Assembly (NCBI RefSeq): GCF_026241225.1
Contig: NZ_JAPFQP010000001.1
Coordinates: 124,001-188,000 of the forward strand
Direction of reading: 5' to 3'
Length of the DNA: 64,000 nucleotides
Origin: Lentiprolixibacter aurantiacus
GTDB lineage: Bacteria; Bacteroidota; Bacteroidia; Flavobacteriales; Flavobacteriaceae
The translations under genes and the position numbers were made by a program. The notes below the pieces were generated by a model, which searched no databases, was not told where the DNA came from, and saw only the letters and a list, made by a program, of their open reading frames with translations. Of the stretch, positions 55,312 through 63,636 are shown in pieces; position 1 is the first letter of the stretch, and each line of letters begins with the position of its first letter.

Positions 55312-55357
55312 TGAGGTTAAAATTGAACTTAGTTATACCTGATAGAACTTGATCCAA

Positions 55358-55930
55358 ATGACTGAAAAAGATAAAATGCTCAATGGGGAAAACTACAATT
55401 CCAGGGATCCGGAATTGCTGGGTATATACCATAAGACCAGGAAACTCCTGCAGGAATACAATACCCTAGATTCTGAACTGACCGAAGAACGCGGGTACAT
55501 TCTGAAAAGTTTGCTGGGTCAGGTAGGCAAAGGGGTATGGATTGAAACACCTTTCTTTTGTGACTACGGTGAAAACATCTCCATTGGAGCAAATACTTTT
55601 ATCAATACCAACTGCATTTTCCTGGACAACAATGCCATTAGCATTGGAAAAAACGGACTTATTGCGCCCTATGTGCAGATCTATACAGCAACCCATCCAC
55701 TAAAAGCCTCAGAACGGATCCTGAAAGATAAGAATGGATCCCGCTACCTCACTTCAACCAAACCCGTGTCCATTGGAGACAACGTCTGGATTGGAGGCAA
55801 TACCGTTATCTTTCCCGGGGTGGAAATAGGGAACAATGTAACCATTGGGGCGGGCAGTTTAGTAACAAAAAGCCTGCCGGATAATGTACTGGCCTTTGGG
55901 AACCCCTGCCGAATTATAAAACAACTTTAA
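55358..55930 (+). CDS. Sugar O-acetyltransferase (maltose/galactoside type)
   Basis: A 190-residue left-handed beta-helix acetyltransferase. It starts MTEKDKMLNGENYNSRDPEL, the N-terminal helical part of the Maa/LacA family, and continues with hexapeptide turns such as YGENISIGANTFINTNCIFLDN, TATHPL with the catalytic His, and GDNVWIGGNTVIFPGVEIGNNVTIGAGSLV. It transfers acetyl from acetyl-CoA to a sugar. A TTG at 55349 would add three residues; ATG 55358 is preferred. Confidence 0.92.
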   Translation: MTEKDKMLNGENYNSRDPELLGIYHKTRKLLQEYNTLDSELTEERGYILKSLLGQVGKGVWIETPFFCDYGENISIGANTFINTNCIFLDNNAISIGKNGLIAPYVQIYTATHPLKASERILKDKNGSRYLTSTKPVSIGDNVWIGGNTVIFPGVEIGNNVTIGAGSLVTKSLPDNVLAFGNPCRIIKQL

Positions 55931-55941
55931 ACCAACACAAT

Positions 55942-56910
55942 ATGAGACAGTTTCACTTATTTATAATCCTCGCTATATGCCTTATACTGGGCTGTAAACA
56001 AAATGTACCTTCGGAAAACGCTGAAAAGGCTACCAATGAAATCTATACCGGTCCTATTATCGATATGCACTTGCATGCCTATACAGAAGGCGACGGTATG
56101 CTGGGGATTACGCACCCCCCTACCCTTCGCAAACAGACTTTCCAGGGAGCAGCCACTGCAGAAGAACTCAAAAAAGAGGTCATGGCAAGATTTGAAAAAT
56201 ACAATATTGTCAAAGCTGTAGTTACTTCAGGAGAGCTCTGGATAAATGATGCCCCGGACAAAATTCTGATTGCGAAAGCCAATCAGCCTGCAGATACGCT
56301 TCGCCAGTGGCACGAACAGGGCAAATTGCAAGCCATTGCGGAAATGGCGCCCTTTTACGGTGGTATAAGGGCAGACAATCCCTCTCAACTACCTTATTTC
56401 AAACTGGCCGAAGAATTGGGCATCCCGGTGGGGTTCCACATCCTGCCTGGTGGCCCTAATGGCGGCTTCCACCTCATGCCGCAAATGCTCGGGGGCATGC
56501 GCGTTTACAATGCAGAACCCGTTCAACTGGAAGAAGTTCTGGTGAGCTACCCCAATCTGAGGATCTATGTAATGCACGGGGGCTGGCCCTATGTGGAAGA
56601 TATGAAAGCCCTGATGTATGCCCATCCTAATGTATATGCCGATATTGCGGTAGTGAACTGGATACTGCCGGAAGAAGAACTATACGCTTTTCTAAAACCG
56701 CTTATCACAGCTGGTTTCGGAGATCGCATCATGCACGGCACAGACCAGATGGTATGGCCGGAAACCATGGATGTGGCCATAGCCTCCATCAACAATGCCG
56801 ATTTCCTTTCCCTGGAAGAGAAAGAAGATATCTTCTATGACAATGCAGCTACCTTTTTAGGGCTGAGCGAGGAAGAAATTGCTAAACATAAGAGCAAGCA
56901 ACAGGAGTAA
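55942..56910 (+). CDS. Amidohydrolase-2-like lipoprotein
   Basis: A 322-residue lipoprotein (lipobox ILGC, Cys18). The mature part has IIDMHLHAY with metal ligands His43 and His45, then a TIM-barrel pattern with AIAEMAPFYGG, GFHILPGGPNG, YVMHGGWPYVEDM and the closing DRIMHGTDQMVWPETM, where Asp is a ligand. Related to amidohydrolase-2/aminocarboxymuconate decarboxylase-like enzymes. It is the first of a gene group ending with a second amidohydrolase at 60385. Confidence 0.86.
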   Translation: MRQFHLFIILAICLILGCKQNVPSENAEKATNEIYTGPIIDMHLHAYTEGDGMLGITHPPTLRKQTFQGAATAEELKKEVMARFEKYNIVKAVVTSGELWINDAPDKILIAKANQPADTLRQWHEQGKLQAIAEMAPFYGGIRADNPSQLPYFKLAEELGIPVGFHILPGGPNGGFHLMPQMLGGMRVYNAEPVQLEEVLVSYPNLRIYVMHGGWPYVEDMKALMYAHPNVYADIAVVNWILPEEELYAFLKPLITAGFGDRIMHGTDQMVWPETMDVAIASINNADFLSLEEKEDIFYDNAATFLGLSEEEIAKHKSKQQE

Positions 56911-56922
56911 AACAAGCCATTA

Positions 56923-57744
56923 ATGAAATCAACTATATTCATCACATGCCTGCTTCTCATGGCAGGCTGCAAGCAGCAAATCAATACCAAAACAGGAGAG
57001 GAAAACAGTGAAAAATCCACAGAGGAGGTTAAAAAAAAGCGACCAGTTTCCATAGAGAATGGTAAATTCTTCGAGCAAAATGGACAGAAAATGCTCTACG
57101 GAGGAGAAGATCCGGACCAGCATTTCAACATAAGTGGATATTCCCTAAAAGATGAACAATTTCATTATGGCATAGGCAGGGAAGCCTTTCCGGCTTTACT
57201 GCAACCGGAATTCATCACGGTAGAAGAAGCCAATGAGGTCTGGGCAGACAGTACGCGCTTTCTCGTGGCCTATGCGGGAGATGAAGTAAAGGCCTATTCC
57301 GTGCCAGACCTGATCCGGCACGAAGTGGTCAATGACGAGTTAAACGGACAACCAATAATGGCCGTGTATTGCATACTGGCCGATCTCGGGGCTATTTATG
57401 AGCGTAATTACGGGGATACGGAGCTAACCTTCGCCCTGAGCGGATATACCTATTACGATGAAGAAGTCTGGGATGGCCTGGATGGATTCATCCTCTGGGA
57501 CCGGGAAACTGAAAGCCTCTGGTGGCCATTAATTGGCAAAGCAGTTTCTGGTCCTTTGAGAGATGTAAGACTCCTTGAAATGGACAACAACAAATGGAAG
57601 GACGTAAAATGGAAGGACGTAAAAGAAAATTATCCGACTGCACAGGTCTTGAAATCAGGGCAGGACTTTGAACGGCCCACACAATGGCCTGCCCTGGAAG
57701 ATGTAACTCAAATCAGGGAAAAGTATATCAGCAATAGTGAATAA
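56923..57744 (+). CDS. DUF3179-domain lipoprotein
   Basis: A 273-residue lipoprotein with leader ending MAGC. The mature part has EVWADSTRFLVAYAGDEVKAYSVPDLIRHEVVND and GFILWDRETESLWWPLIGKAVSGPL, the defining segments of DUF3179. Residues around 224-233 carry a tandem KWKDV-KWKDV from a 15-base duplication. Function of the family is unknown. It follows the amidohydrolase by 12 bases and precedes the GH16 gene by 14. Confidence 0.84.
   Translation: MKSTIFITCLLLMAGCKQQINTKTGEENSEKSTEEVKKKRPVSIENGKFFEQNGQKMLYGGEDPDQHFNISGYSLKDEQFHYGIGREAFPALLQPEFITVEEANEVWADSTRFLVAYAGDEVKAYSVPDLIRHEVVNDELNGQPIMAVYCILADLGAIYERNYGDTELTFALSGYTYYDEEVWDGLDGFILWDRETESLWWPLIGKAVSGPLRDVRLLEMDNNKWKDVKWKDVKENYPTAQVLKSGQDFERPTQWPALEDVTQIREKYISNSE
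57592..57621. repeat. 15-bp tandem duplication inside the DUF3179 gene
   Basis: 57592-57606 and 57607-57621 are identical and in frame, adding one KWKDV unit. No shift in reading results. Confidence 0.9.
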
Positions 57745-57758
57745 TTAAGTAAGACATA

Positions 57759-58640
57759 ATGAATAAATATCTTACCTCTTTTGTAATTTGTGCTCTGTTG
57801 ATCCTTACCTCCTGCAAGGACAACAAAAAAGAAAAACCAGTCGATCAATCAAACCAAATTGATGAAATGACCTATACTTCAGGTGAAGAGAAATACCAAC
57901 CGGGCGACAATTGGAAGCTAGCCTGGGCCGATGAATTTGAATCTGAAACCATTAACCCTGCGAACTGGACTTTTCAGGTTGAACCGGCCGGCCGTTTTAA
58001 CGACGAATGGCAACGCTATACAAACAGCAGTGAAAATGCCTACATAGAAAACAATCAGCTGGTGATTAAGGCTATTCACAAAAGCGATGAACACGGTATG
58101 GATCAATACACCTCGGCTCGCCTGAACACCGCTAATAAACAATCCTGGAAATACGGAAAGATAGCCGCCCGGATCAAACTTCCTTATGGGGAAGGTATCT
58201 GGCCGGCCTTCTGGATGCTGGGAGCAAATATAGATGAGAACGGCGGTGATACCCCCTGGCCACAGTGCGGGGAAATCGACATCCTCGAATTATACGGTTC
58301 CAAGGATGACGGCGCTATTGAAGTAAACCTCCACTATGCAAATAAAAAAGGAAGGCACGCCAGTATGGGTGCAGTAACCTACGAACTGCAGGAAGGCCGG
58401 TTTGCCGATGATTTCCATATCTTTGAGCTGGAATGGGACCCTAAGAAAATCTCATGGTTTATGGATGGTAAAGAAATCACATCCTTTCCCATTGACTCCG
58501 AAGAACTGTCGGAATTCCACAAGGAACACTTCCTGCTACTGAACATCGCCGTAGGCGGAAAATGGTCTGGCAGGCCCGATGATACGACTACCTTTCCGCA
58601 ATATATGTATGTAGATTGGGTAAGGGTATATCAGAAATAA
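57759..58640 (+). CDS. Glycoside hydrolase family 16 lipoprotein (beta-glucanase/laminarinase type)
   Basis: A 293-residue lipoprotein (leader ending LTSC). The mature domain is a GH16 jelly roll: WKLAWADEFES, NPANWTFQVEPAGR, the nucleophile-containing GEIDILELYG (Glu172, Asp174, Glu177), GIWPAFWMLGANID and the closing YMYVDWVRVYQK. It cuts beta-1,3(4)-glucans such as laminarin, or related algal polymers. No SusC/SusD pair is near, so this is not a typical PUL. It is 17 bases upstream of an amidohydrolase start. Confidence 0.92.
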   Translation: MNKYLTSFVICALLILTSCKDNKKEKPVDQSNQIDEMTYTSGEEKYQPGDNWKLAWADEFESETINPANWTFQVEPAGRFNDEWQRYTNSSENAYIENNQLVIKAIHKSDEHGMDQYTSARLNTANKQSWKYGKIAARIKLPYGEGIWPAFWMLGANIDENGGDTPWPQCGEIDILELYGSKDDGAIEVNLHYANKKGRHASMGAVTYELQEGRFADDFHIFELEWDPKKISWFMDGKEITSFPIDSEELSEFHKEHFLLLNIAVGGKWSGRPDDTTTFPQYMYVDWVRVYQK

Positions 58641-58657
58641 AATCAAAAACAAAAAAG

Positions 58658-60385
58658 ATGCGATCTCGAAATTCCTTTAAACTGTCGGCTGTACTGGCAG
58701 TAATCCTTTTAATAGGTTGTTCAGGACCAGACAAAGAATCTGCAACACTGCTGATTCATGGCGGACCAATCTATACCGTAGATACCACTCAAACCATCGT
58801 AGAGGCCGTTGCGGTCAGGGATAACCTTATTCTGTTTGCCGGCAGCCTGGAGGAAGCAGAAATGTATAAGACAGACCAAACCCAGGTGATCGATCTGGAG
58901 GGAAAAACCATGACCCCCGGGTTAATTGAAGGCCACGGTCATTTTATGGGGTTAGGCTACAACGAGTTATCGCTGGACCTCATCAATACTACCAGCTATC
59001 AGCAAATAATTGATGCCGTTGCTGAGAAAGTGAAAACGGCAGAACCCGGCGAATGGATCACCGGTCGCGGATGGCACCAGAGCAAATGGGATTCTATCCC
59101 CGCAGATACGGTTTTAGGTTTCCAGACCCATGACCGGCTCAGCGAGGTTTCCCCGGACAACCCCGTCTACCTGAGGCACGCCAGCGGGCATGCGGGCTTT
59201 GCCAATGCCAAGGCTATGGAAATTGCCGGGATACAGGTGCTCCCTCGTGAGGGAATAGACCAGTTTGAGGTAGAAGGTGGAGAAGTCATTCGGGATGCCC
59301 TGGGGAGGCCTACAGGAGTATTCAATGAGCGAGCCCAGACACTTATCACCAAGCATATACCCGCCAATACTCCTGAGACCGATAGGCAGGCTTTTGAACT
59401 GGCCGTAGCCGCCTGCCATCGACATGGAATAACCGGATTTCACGATGCCGGGATTGGCAGGGGGACTATTGCGCTATACGAAAAAATGAAGGCAGAGGAT
59501 AAAATGAAGGTACGAATGTATGCCATGCTCACCGGCTGGGATAAAGAACTGCTCAATGAATGGTACGACCGCGGTATGATGGTAGACCCGGATCACGAAT
59601 TTACCATCCGTTCCGTAAAGCTGAACTGCGATGGCGCCCTGGGGTCCAGAGGAGCCTGGCTGCTGGAGCCATATTCGGATCGTCCCGGTCATTACGGGCA
59701 TGAAACCCTGCCCATGGAATTCGTAGCAGAAAGTGCCCTGAATGGATTGCAACACGGATTTCAGATCTGTTCCCACGCCATTGGCGACAGGGCTAACAGG
59801 GAGATCCTGGATCGTTATGAAGCCGCTTTCGTAGAATTCCCGGAACTGGCCAATGATCACAGGTATCGGATAGAACACGCCCAGCATCTCCACCCCGATG
59901 ATATTCCAAGATTTGCAGAACTGGGGGTAATCCCAGCCATGCAGGCAGTACACCTCTCATCAGACAGGCCCTGGGCTATTGACCGCCTTGGGGAAAAACG
60001 GATCGTAGAGGGGGCCTATATGTGGCAGGCTTTGCTGCGGAGCGGCATTCCCATTGTTAATGGCACCGATGTGCCGGTAGAACCCCTGAATCCCATAGCC
60101 AGCTTCTATGCCAGCGTGAGTCGCAAAACATTGAAGGGCACGCCGGAAGGAGGCTACGAACCTGAACAGAAGATGACCCGTGAGCAGGCCCTGCGATCCT
60201 ACACCCTGGATGCGGCCTATGGGGCATTTGAAGAAGACATCAAAGGTTCTATCGAGCCTGGAAAGCTCGCCGACTTTGCTATTTACAATCAGGACCTCAT
60301 GCAGGTACCGGAAGACAAGCTGCTGGAAACAGACGTGATTATGACCATTTTTAATGGCGAAGTGGTTTTTGAAAAAGAAGATTAA
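58658..60385 (+). CDS. Amidohydrolase-3 (YtcJ-like) lipoprotein
   Basis: A 575-residue lipoprotein from ATG 58658; TTG 58616 would overlap the GH16 gene and add 14 residues ahead of the signal, so it is rejected. Leader ends LIGC (Cys21). Metal ligands His93 and His95 are in EGHGHFMGLG, further motifs AVAACHRHGITGFHDAG, CSHAIGDRANREIL and NGTDVPVEPL. The order is that of YtcJ/AtzF-like exo-acting amidohydrolases. Substrate unknown. Confidence 0.9.
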   Translation: MRSRNSFKLSAVLAVILLIGCSGPDKESATLLIHGGPIYTVDTTQTIVEAVAVRDNLILFAGSLEEAEMYKTDQTQVIDLEGKTMTPGLIEGHGHFMGLGYNELSLDLINTTSYQQIIDAVAEKVKTAEPGEWITGRGWHQSKWDSIPADTVLGFQTHDRLSEVSPDNPVYLRHASGHAGFANAKAMEIAGIQVLPREGIDQFEVEGGEVIRDALGRPTGVFNERAQTLITKHIPANTPETDRQAFELAVAACHRHGITGFHDAGIGRGTIALYEKMKAEDKMKVRMYAMLTGWDKELLNEWYDRGMMVDPDHEFTIRSVKLNCDGALGSRGAWLLEPYSDRPGHYGHETLPMEFVAESALNGLQHGFQICSHAIGDRANREILDRYEAAFVEFPELANDHRYRIEHAQHLHPDDIPRFAELGVIPAMQAVHLSSDRPWAIDRLGEKRIVEGAYMWQALLRSGIPIVNGTDVPVEPLNPIASFYASVSRKTLKGTPEGGYEPEQKMTREQALRSYTLDAAYGAFEEDIKGSIEPGKLADFAIYNQDLMQVPEDKLLETDVIMTIFNGEVVFEKED

Positions 60386-60461
60386 GCTAGCTGAATACAT
60401 GGCAAAATCTTAAGGAATAAGGGCCATTATAACTGTAGAATTTCGTAAATTGTATATCTCT

Positions 60462-60488
60462 TTAAAGACATGGTAATCATGTCTTTAA
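60462..60488. promoter_or_regulatory. Perfect 11-bp inverted repeat upstream of the 60530 gene
   Basis: TTAAAGACATG (60462-60472) and CATGTCTTTAA (60478-60488) surround a 5-base loop, 42 bases before ATG 60530. The stem is A/T-rich with no following T run, so an operator or RNA control element fits better than a terminator. Confidence 0.5.
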
Positions 60489-60529
60489 TTCCACAATTAG
60501 CACCGGCGATTCCTTAAAATATAAGTATC

Positions 60530-61186
60530 ATGTCTGCAGAAATCGTAATCATTCTAGTAGGTGCCTTGTTAATCCTGCTATCGATCAGCCACAACATTAA
60601 GATTAAAGACGCCCCTCTGAACTTGATTAGCCCGAAATTAAGGGTACCCCTTGGCATTATTGGGGTTTTGTTGTTCATCTATGGCGGTTTCTCATATGGC
60701 ACGGTAAATGTTCCCGGTCCGCTGGAGCAGGCCACGGTAGAAGAAATGAAACCGGTTGAATACCCGGTAAAAAGTGTGCAGGTGCTTTCTCCTATTGCAG
60801 GAGATTCCGTCAATTGCCGTATTTTAACCAAAGGGGTCTACCCGGAAGGTCACAATAAAGATATCTGGGTACTTCTCAAACCCTCTGATGGTTTTTATTA
60901 TCCTCAGTCCGACCATACCAATACCTCCTACAAAAGAGACGGGGAATGGCAGGTAATTACCCGCTTTGGCGGAGATGAAGGCGAGACTTTTGAGGTCATT
61001 GTATATGAAACAGATGCCACTGCTACTGAATTCTTCAGTACTACTATTGCAAACTGGAAAGCAGCCAATTCCTATCCGGGTCTGAAACTCGAAGAAATTC
61101 CTGCTAGTGCCACCGTACTTGAACGCTTAAAGGTTATACTAAATAAGAACTGCAGGGGTGCTCATGATACCCCTAACACCCTTTGA
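60530..61186 (+). CDS. Membrane-anchored beta-domain protein of unknown function
   Basis: A 218-residue protein with two N-terminal helices (about residues 3-20 and 41-57) and a soluble C-terminal half beginning VQVLSPIAGDSVNCRILTKG. That half has a beta-sandwich look: KDIWVLLKPSDGFYYPQSDH, GEWQVITRFGGDEGETFEVIVYET. Such domains occur in Bacteroidota surface or membrane proteins; I cannot name one. A perfect inverted repeat lies just upstream. Confidence 0.72.
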   Translation: MSAEIVIILVGALLILLSISHNIKIKDAPLNLISPKLRVPLGIIGVLLFIYGGFSYGTVNVPGPLEQATVEEMKPVEYPVKSVQVLSPIAGDSVNCRILTKGVYPEGHNKDIWVLLKPSDGFYYPQSDHTNTSYKRDGEWQVITRFGGDEGETFEVIVYETDATATEFFSTTIANWKAANSYPGLKLEEIPASATVLERLKVILNKNCRGAHDTPNTL

Positions 61187-61220
61187 ATCTGCTTATAAAT
61201 TTGATCCATTAAAGCATACA

Positions 61221-61234
61221 TTGACGTAAATCAA
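61221..61234. promoter_or_regulatory. FNR/CRP-like box upstream of the alpha/beta hydrolase
   Basis: TTGACGTAAATCAA fits the TTGAnnnnnnTCAA pattern of FNR/CRP-family regulators. The inner 12 bases equal those at 28073-28084. It lies only 12 bases before the ATG at 61246, so it may repress or the promoter may be upstream. Confidence 0.4.
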
Positions 61235-61245
61235 GTTAGCAAAAG

Positions 61246-62193
61246 ATGATAGGAATTGACAAACCTCTAAAGACCTTCCTGTCGTTAATATGCCTTTTCC
61301 TTTTAAATACAATTAATTCTCAGAAATACGGGAGTCACCAGCAGGATGTAATATATGGTTATAGAGATGGGATGGCCCTGGTTATGGACATTTACTATCC
61401 CGGAGACAATACATCAAAAAGCGGGATAATAGTGCTGATGTGTGGAGGTATGAATTCAAGTCCGTTGTGGTCTCACCAGGCTGGGGAACGACCTGATATT
61501 CAGCACCTACTGGAAGAAGGGTTTGTTGTCTTCGCTACCGCCCTTAGTAGTCAGCCTAAGTATACGACAGACGAAAGCAGCTCAGACATACCTCGTGCTG
61601 TAAGGTTCATTAGATATAATGCAGTGCGTTTAGGTGTACATCCAGATAGGATTGGCGTAATGGGTTATTCGTCTGGTGCACATGTAGCCCTGATGGCGGG
61701 ACTGGCTTCTCCTCCCCCAAATCCTGAAGCTAAAGACCCGGTTGATCGGATATCTTCAAAAGTACAGGCAGTGGTAGCCTATTCTCCCTCGACGGACCTT
61801 CTTAATTTCGGTAAAACCAATACTTCCATTATAGATCATTTCAGTTCTTTTGGATATTATCTGGTAGCTCCTTTTGACTATCATGAATGGAATCCTGAGT
61901 CATATCGCTTTGAGCGCGTGGAAGAACCTCAAAAACTACGGGAATATTTTGAAAAAAATTCTCCAGTGTCCTTCGTTTCTGCGGATGATCCCCCCGTTTT
62001 ATTAATTCACGGGGAACAAGATAAGTTGGTGCCCATACAGCAATCAGAAATTCTGGTTAAACTCTTGAAAGAAGCTGAGGTGACCCATGAACTTCACGAA
62101 ATAAAGGGAAGAGGACATGGATTAGCTCCGCAATCGAAAGAGGAATCCCTGAAGGCCCTGGAGTGGTTTAAAAAGTATCTAAACCAGGATTAA
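61246..62193 (+). CDS. Secreted alpha/beta-hydrolase (esterase-like)
   Basis: A 315-residue protein with a Sec-like leader (residues 1-25, NTINSQ). The hydrolase fold shows GIIVLMCGGMNSS, the nucleophile elbow GVMGYSSGAHVALMAG (Ser in GYSSG), LLIHGEQDKLVPIQQ with the acid and KGRGHGLAPQ with the His. This is the dienelactone/BD-FAE/prolyl-oligopeptidase-like esterase group. Substrate unknown. It stands alone with its own upstream box. Confidence 0.85.
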   Translation: MIGIDKPLKTFLSLICLFLLNTINSQKYGSHQQDVIYGYRDGMALVMDIYYPGDNTSKSGIIVLMCGGMNSSPLWSHQAGERPDIQHLLEEGFVVFATALSSQPKYTTDESSSDIPRAVRFIRYNAVRLGVHPDRIGVMGYSSGAHVALMAGLASPPPNPEAKDPVDRISSKVQAVVAYSPSTDLLNFGKTNTSIIDHFSSFGYYLVAPFDYHEWNPESYRFERVEEPQKLREYFEKNSPVSFVSADDPPVLLIHGEQDKLVPIQQSEILVKLLKEAEVTHELHEIKGRGHGLAPQSKEESLKALEWFKKYLNQD

Positions 62194-62316
62194 GCAATAA
62201 ACCTCTAACTTTAAACACTGTAAACGCTTTTTAACTTACCCGGTCATTTGGCATATTCCAATTTTCAGAGGATTACACAGTCCTAATTCCAACATTTAAT
62301 AACTAAACAAGCCGAA

Positions 62317-63606
62317 ATGAAATCTCTGCAAAATAAACTCTTCTACATTCCCCACTTTTTTGTGGGCTGCATCCTAGTTCTAGTAGTCTCCTGTCGCAGC
62401 GAAGTAAAAATATCTCAGTATAACCCTGCCACACAGCAATTGATTACACTGGTAGAAAGCGATCCCGAATTGAAGTCGATGCTGGAGGCATCCCTGGAAA
62501 AAGCCAAACAGATCAATCCGGATCCCAATACCAATCCGGCACAAAACCTGGAAGAATACTACGCATTTGTTTCCTGGGCCGAAACTTCTATGCCCTGGGC
62601 CTTACTGCAAAAAGAGGAATACCCGGAGATTTTTGATAATATCTTCCAAAGCCTATGCGCTTTCTATTTCCTGGTAGACCAGCCCCTGGCCGAACTCGAA
62701 GGAAAAGGACTGGTTAACAACTCCCTTCAGTATACAGAACCCTTTGCCTCCTGGTTAATGGAATTCAGCAGATCCTGGGGCAACTTCCTGGATAGTGAAG
62801 CTTCATGGAATGAGGAATATTACCAGATGGCCCTGAACGATCCTAATTTCGGCTTACAAAATGGCTGGTACGAAGACCCATCCAACTGGACCACCTTCAA
62901 CGAATTCTTTTCCCGCTACCTGAAATCACCGGAAATGCGGCCAATTGCCGCTCCGAAAACAGATTCCATTGTTGTTGCCTTTGCGGATTCCGAACCACAG
63001 GGAGTATGGGCCATTGACAGCTTGTCCCAGCTGGTTGTTGAGGATGGGGTTCCCGTAAAATCGGCTACCATTAGGTCCATATCCAAATTAATTGGGGAAG
63101 ATTCCGAATATAAAGATGCCTTTGCTAATGGCACATTCACCCACTCCTTTTTGAATGTAAACGACTATCATCGCTATCATTTCCCTGTGGGGGGAACCAT
63201 CAAAGAAGCCCGGATCATAAAGGGGATCAATCCCCCTGGTGGCGAACTCAAATGGGATAGTGAAAATAAAAGGTATGCCTTTAACCCGGCAGCTAAAACC
63301 GGATGGCAATCCATCGAAACCCGGGGTTGTGTTATTGTGGAAACCCAGGATTACGGATTGGTAGCACTGCTCCCCATAGGCATGGCTGCGGTGAGTTCTG
63401 TTAATCTTGAAGATACGGTGGTTCCGGGAGCCAGGGTGAAGAAGGGAGATATGCTGGGTCATTTTGCCTTCGGCGGATCTGATTTTATCGTAATTTTCCA
63501 AGAGGGGGTCACCTTTACGCTCGATGCCCCTGTGCAGGAAGGAAGCGAATACTACCAGCATATCCTGATGGGGGAACGCCTGGGCTATCTCAGTAAGGAA
63601 CAATAA
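62317..63606 (+). CDS. Phosphatidylserine decarboxylase-like lipoprotein
   Basis: A 429-residue protein with an exported leader ending VVSC (Cys26). Residues 30-180 form an N-terminal helical region like the PSDC domain seen with some decarboxylases. The catalytic part follows: TFNEFFSRYLKSPEMRPI, DYHRYHFPVGGTI (His285, His288) and FGGSDFIVIF, where Gly387-Ser388 would be the self-cleavage site making the pyruvoyl group. Exported lipoprotein location is unusual for this enzyme class. It might decarboxylate an amino-acid-like substrate rather than the phospholipid. Confidence 0.85.
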   Translation: MKSLQNKLFYIPHFFVGCILVLVVSCRSEVKISQYNPATQQLITLVESDPELKSMLEASLEKAKQINPDPNTNPAQNLEEYYAFVSWAETSMPWALLQKEEYPEIFDNIFQSLCAFYFLVDQPLAELEGKGLVNNSLQYTEPFASWLMEFSRSWGNFLDSEASWNEEYYQMALNDPNFGLQNGWYEDPSNWTTFNEFFSRYLKSPEMRPIAAPKTDSIVVAFADSEPQGVWAIDSLSQLVVEDGVPVKSATIRSISKLIGEDSEYKDAFANGTFTHSFLNVNDYHRYHFPVGGTIKEARIIKGINPPGGELKWDSENKRYAFNPAAKTGWQSIETRGCVIVETQDYGLVALLPIGMAAVSSVNLEDTVVPGARVKKGDMLGHFAFGGSDFIVIFQEGVTFTLDAPVQEGSEYYQHILMGERLGYLSKEQ

Positions 63607-63636
63607 AGTACCGTCAACTTATAAATATGTACCGAT

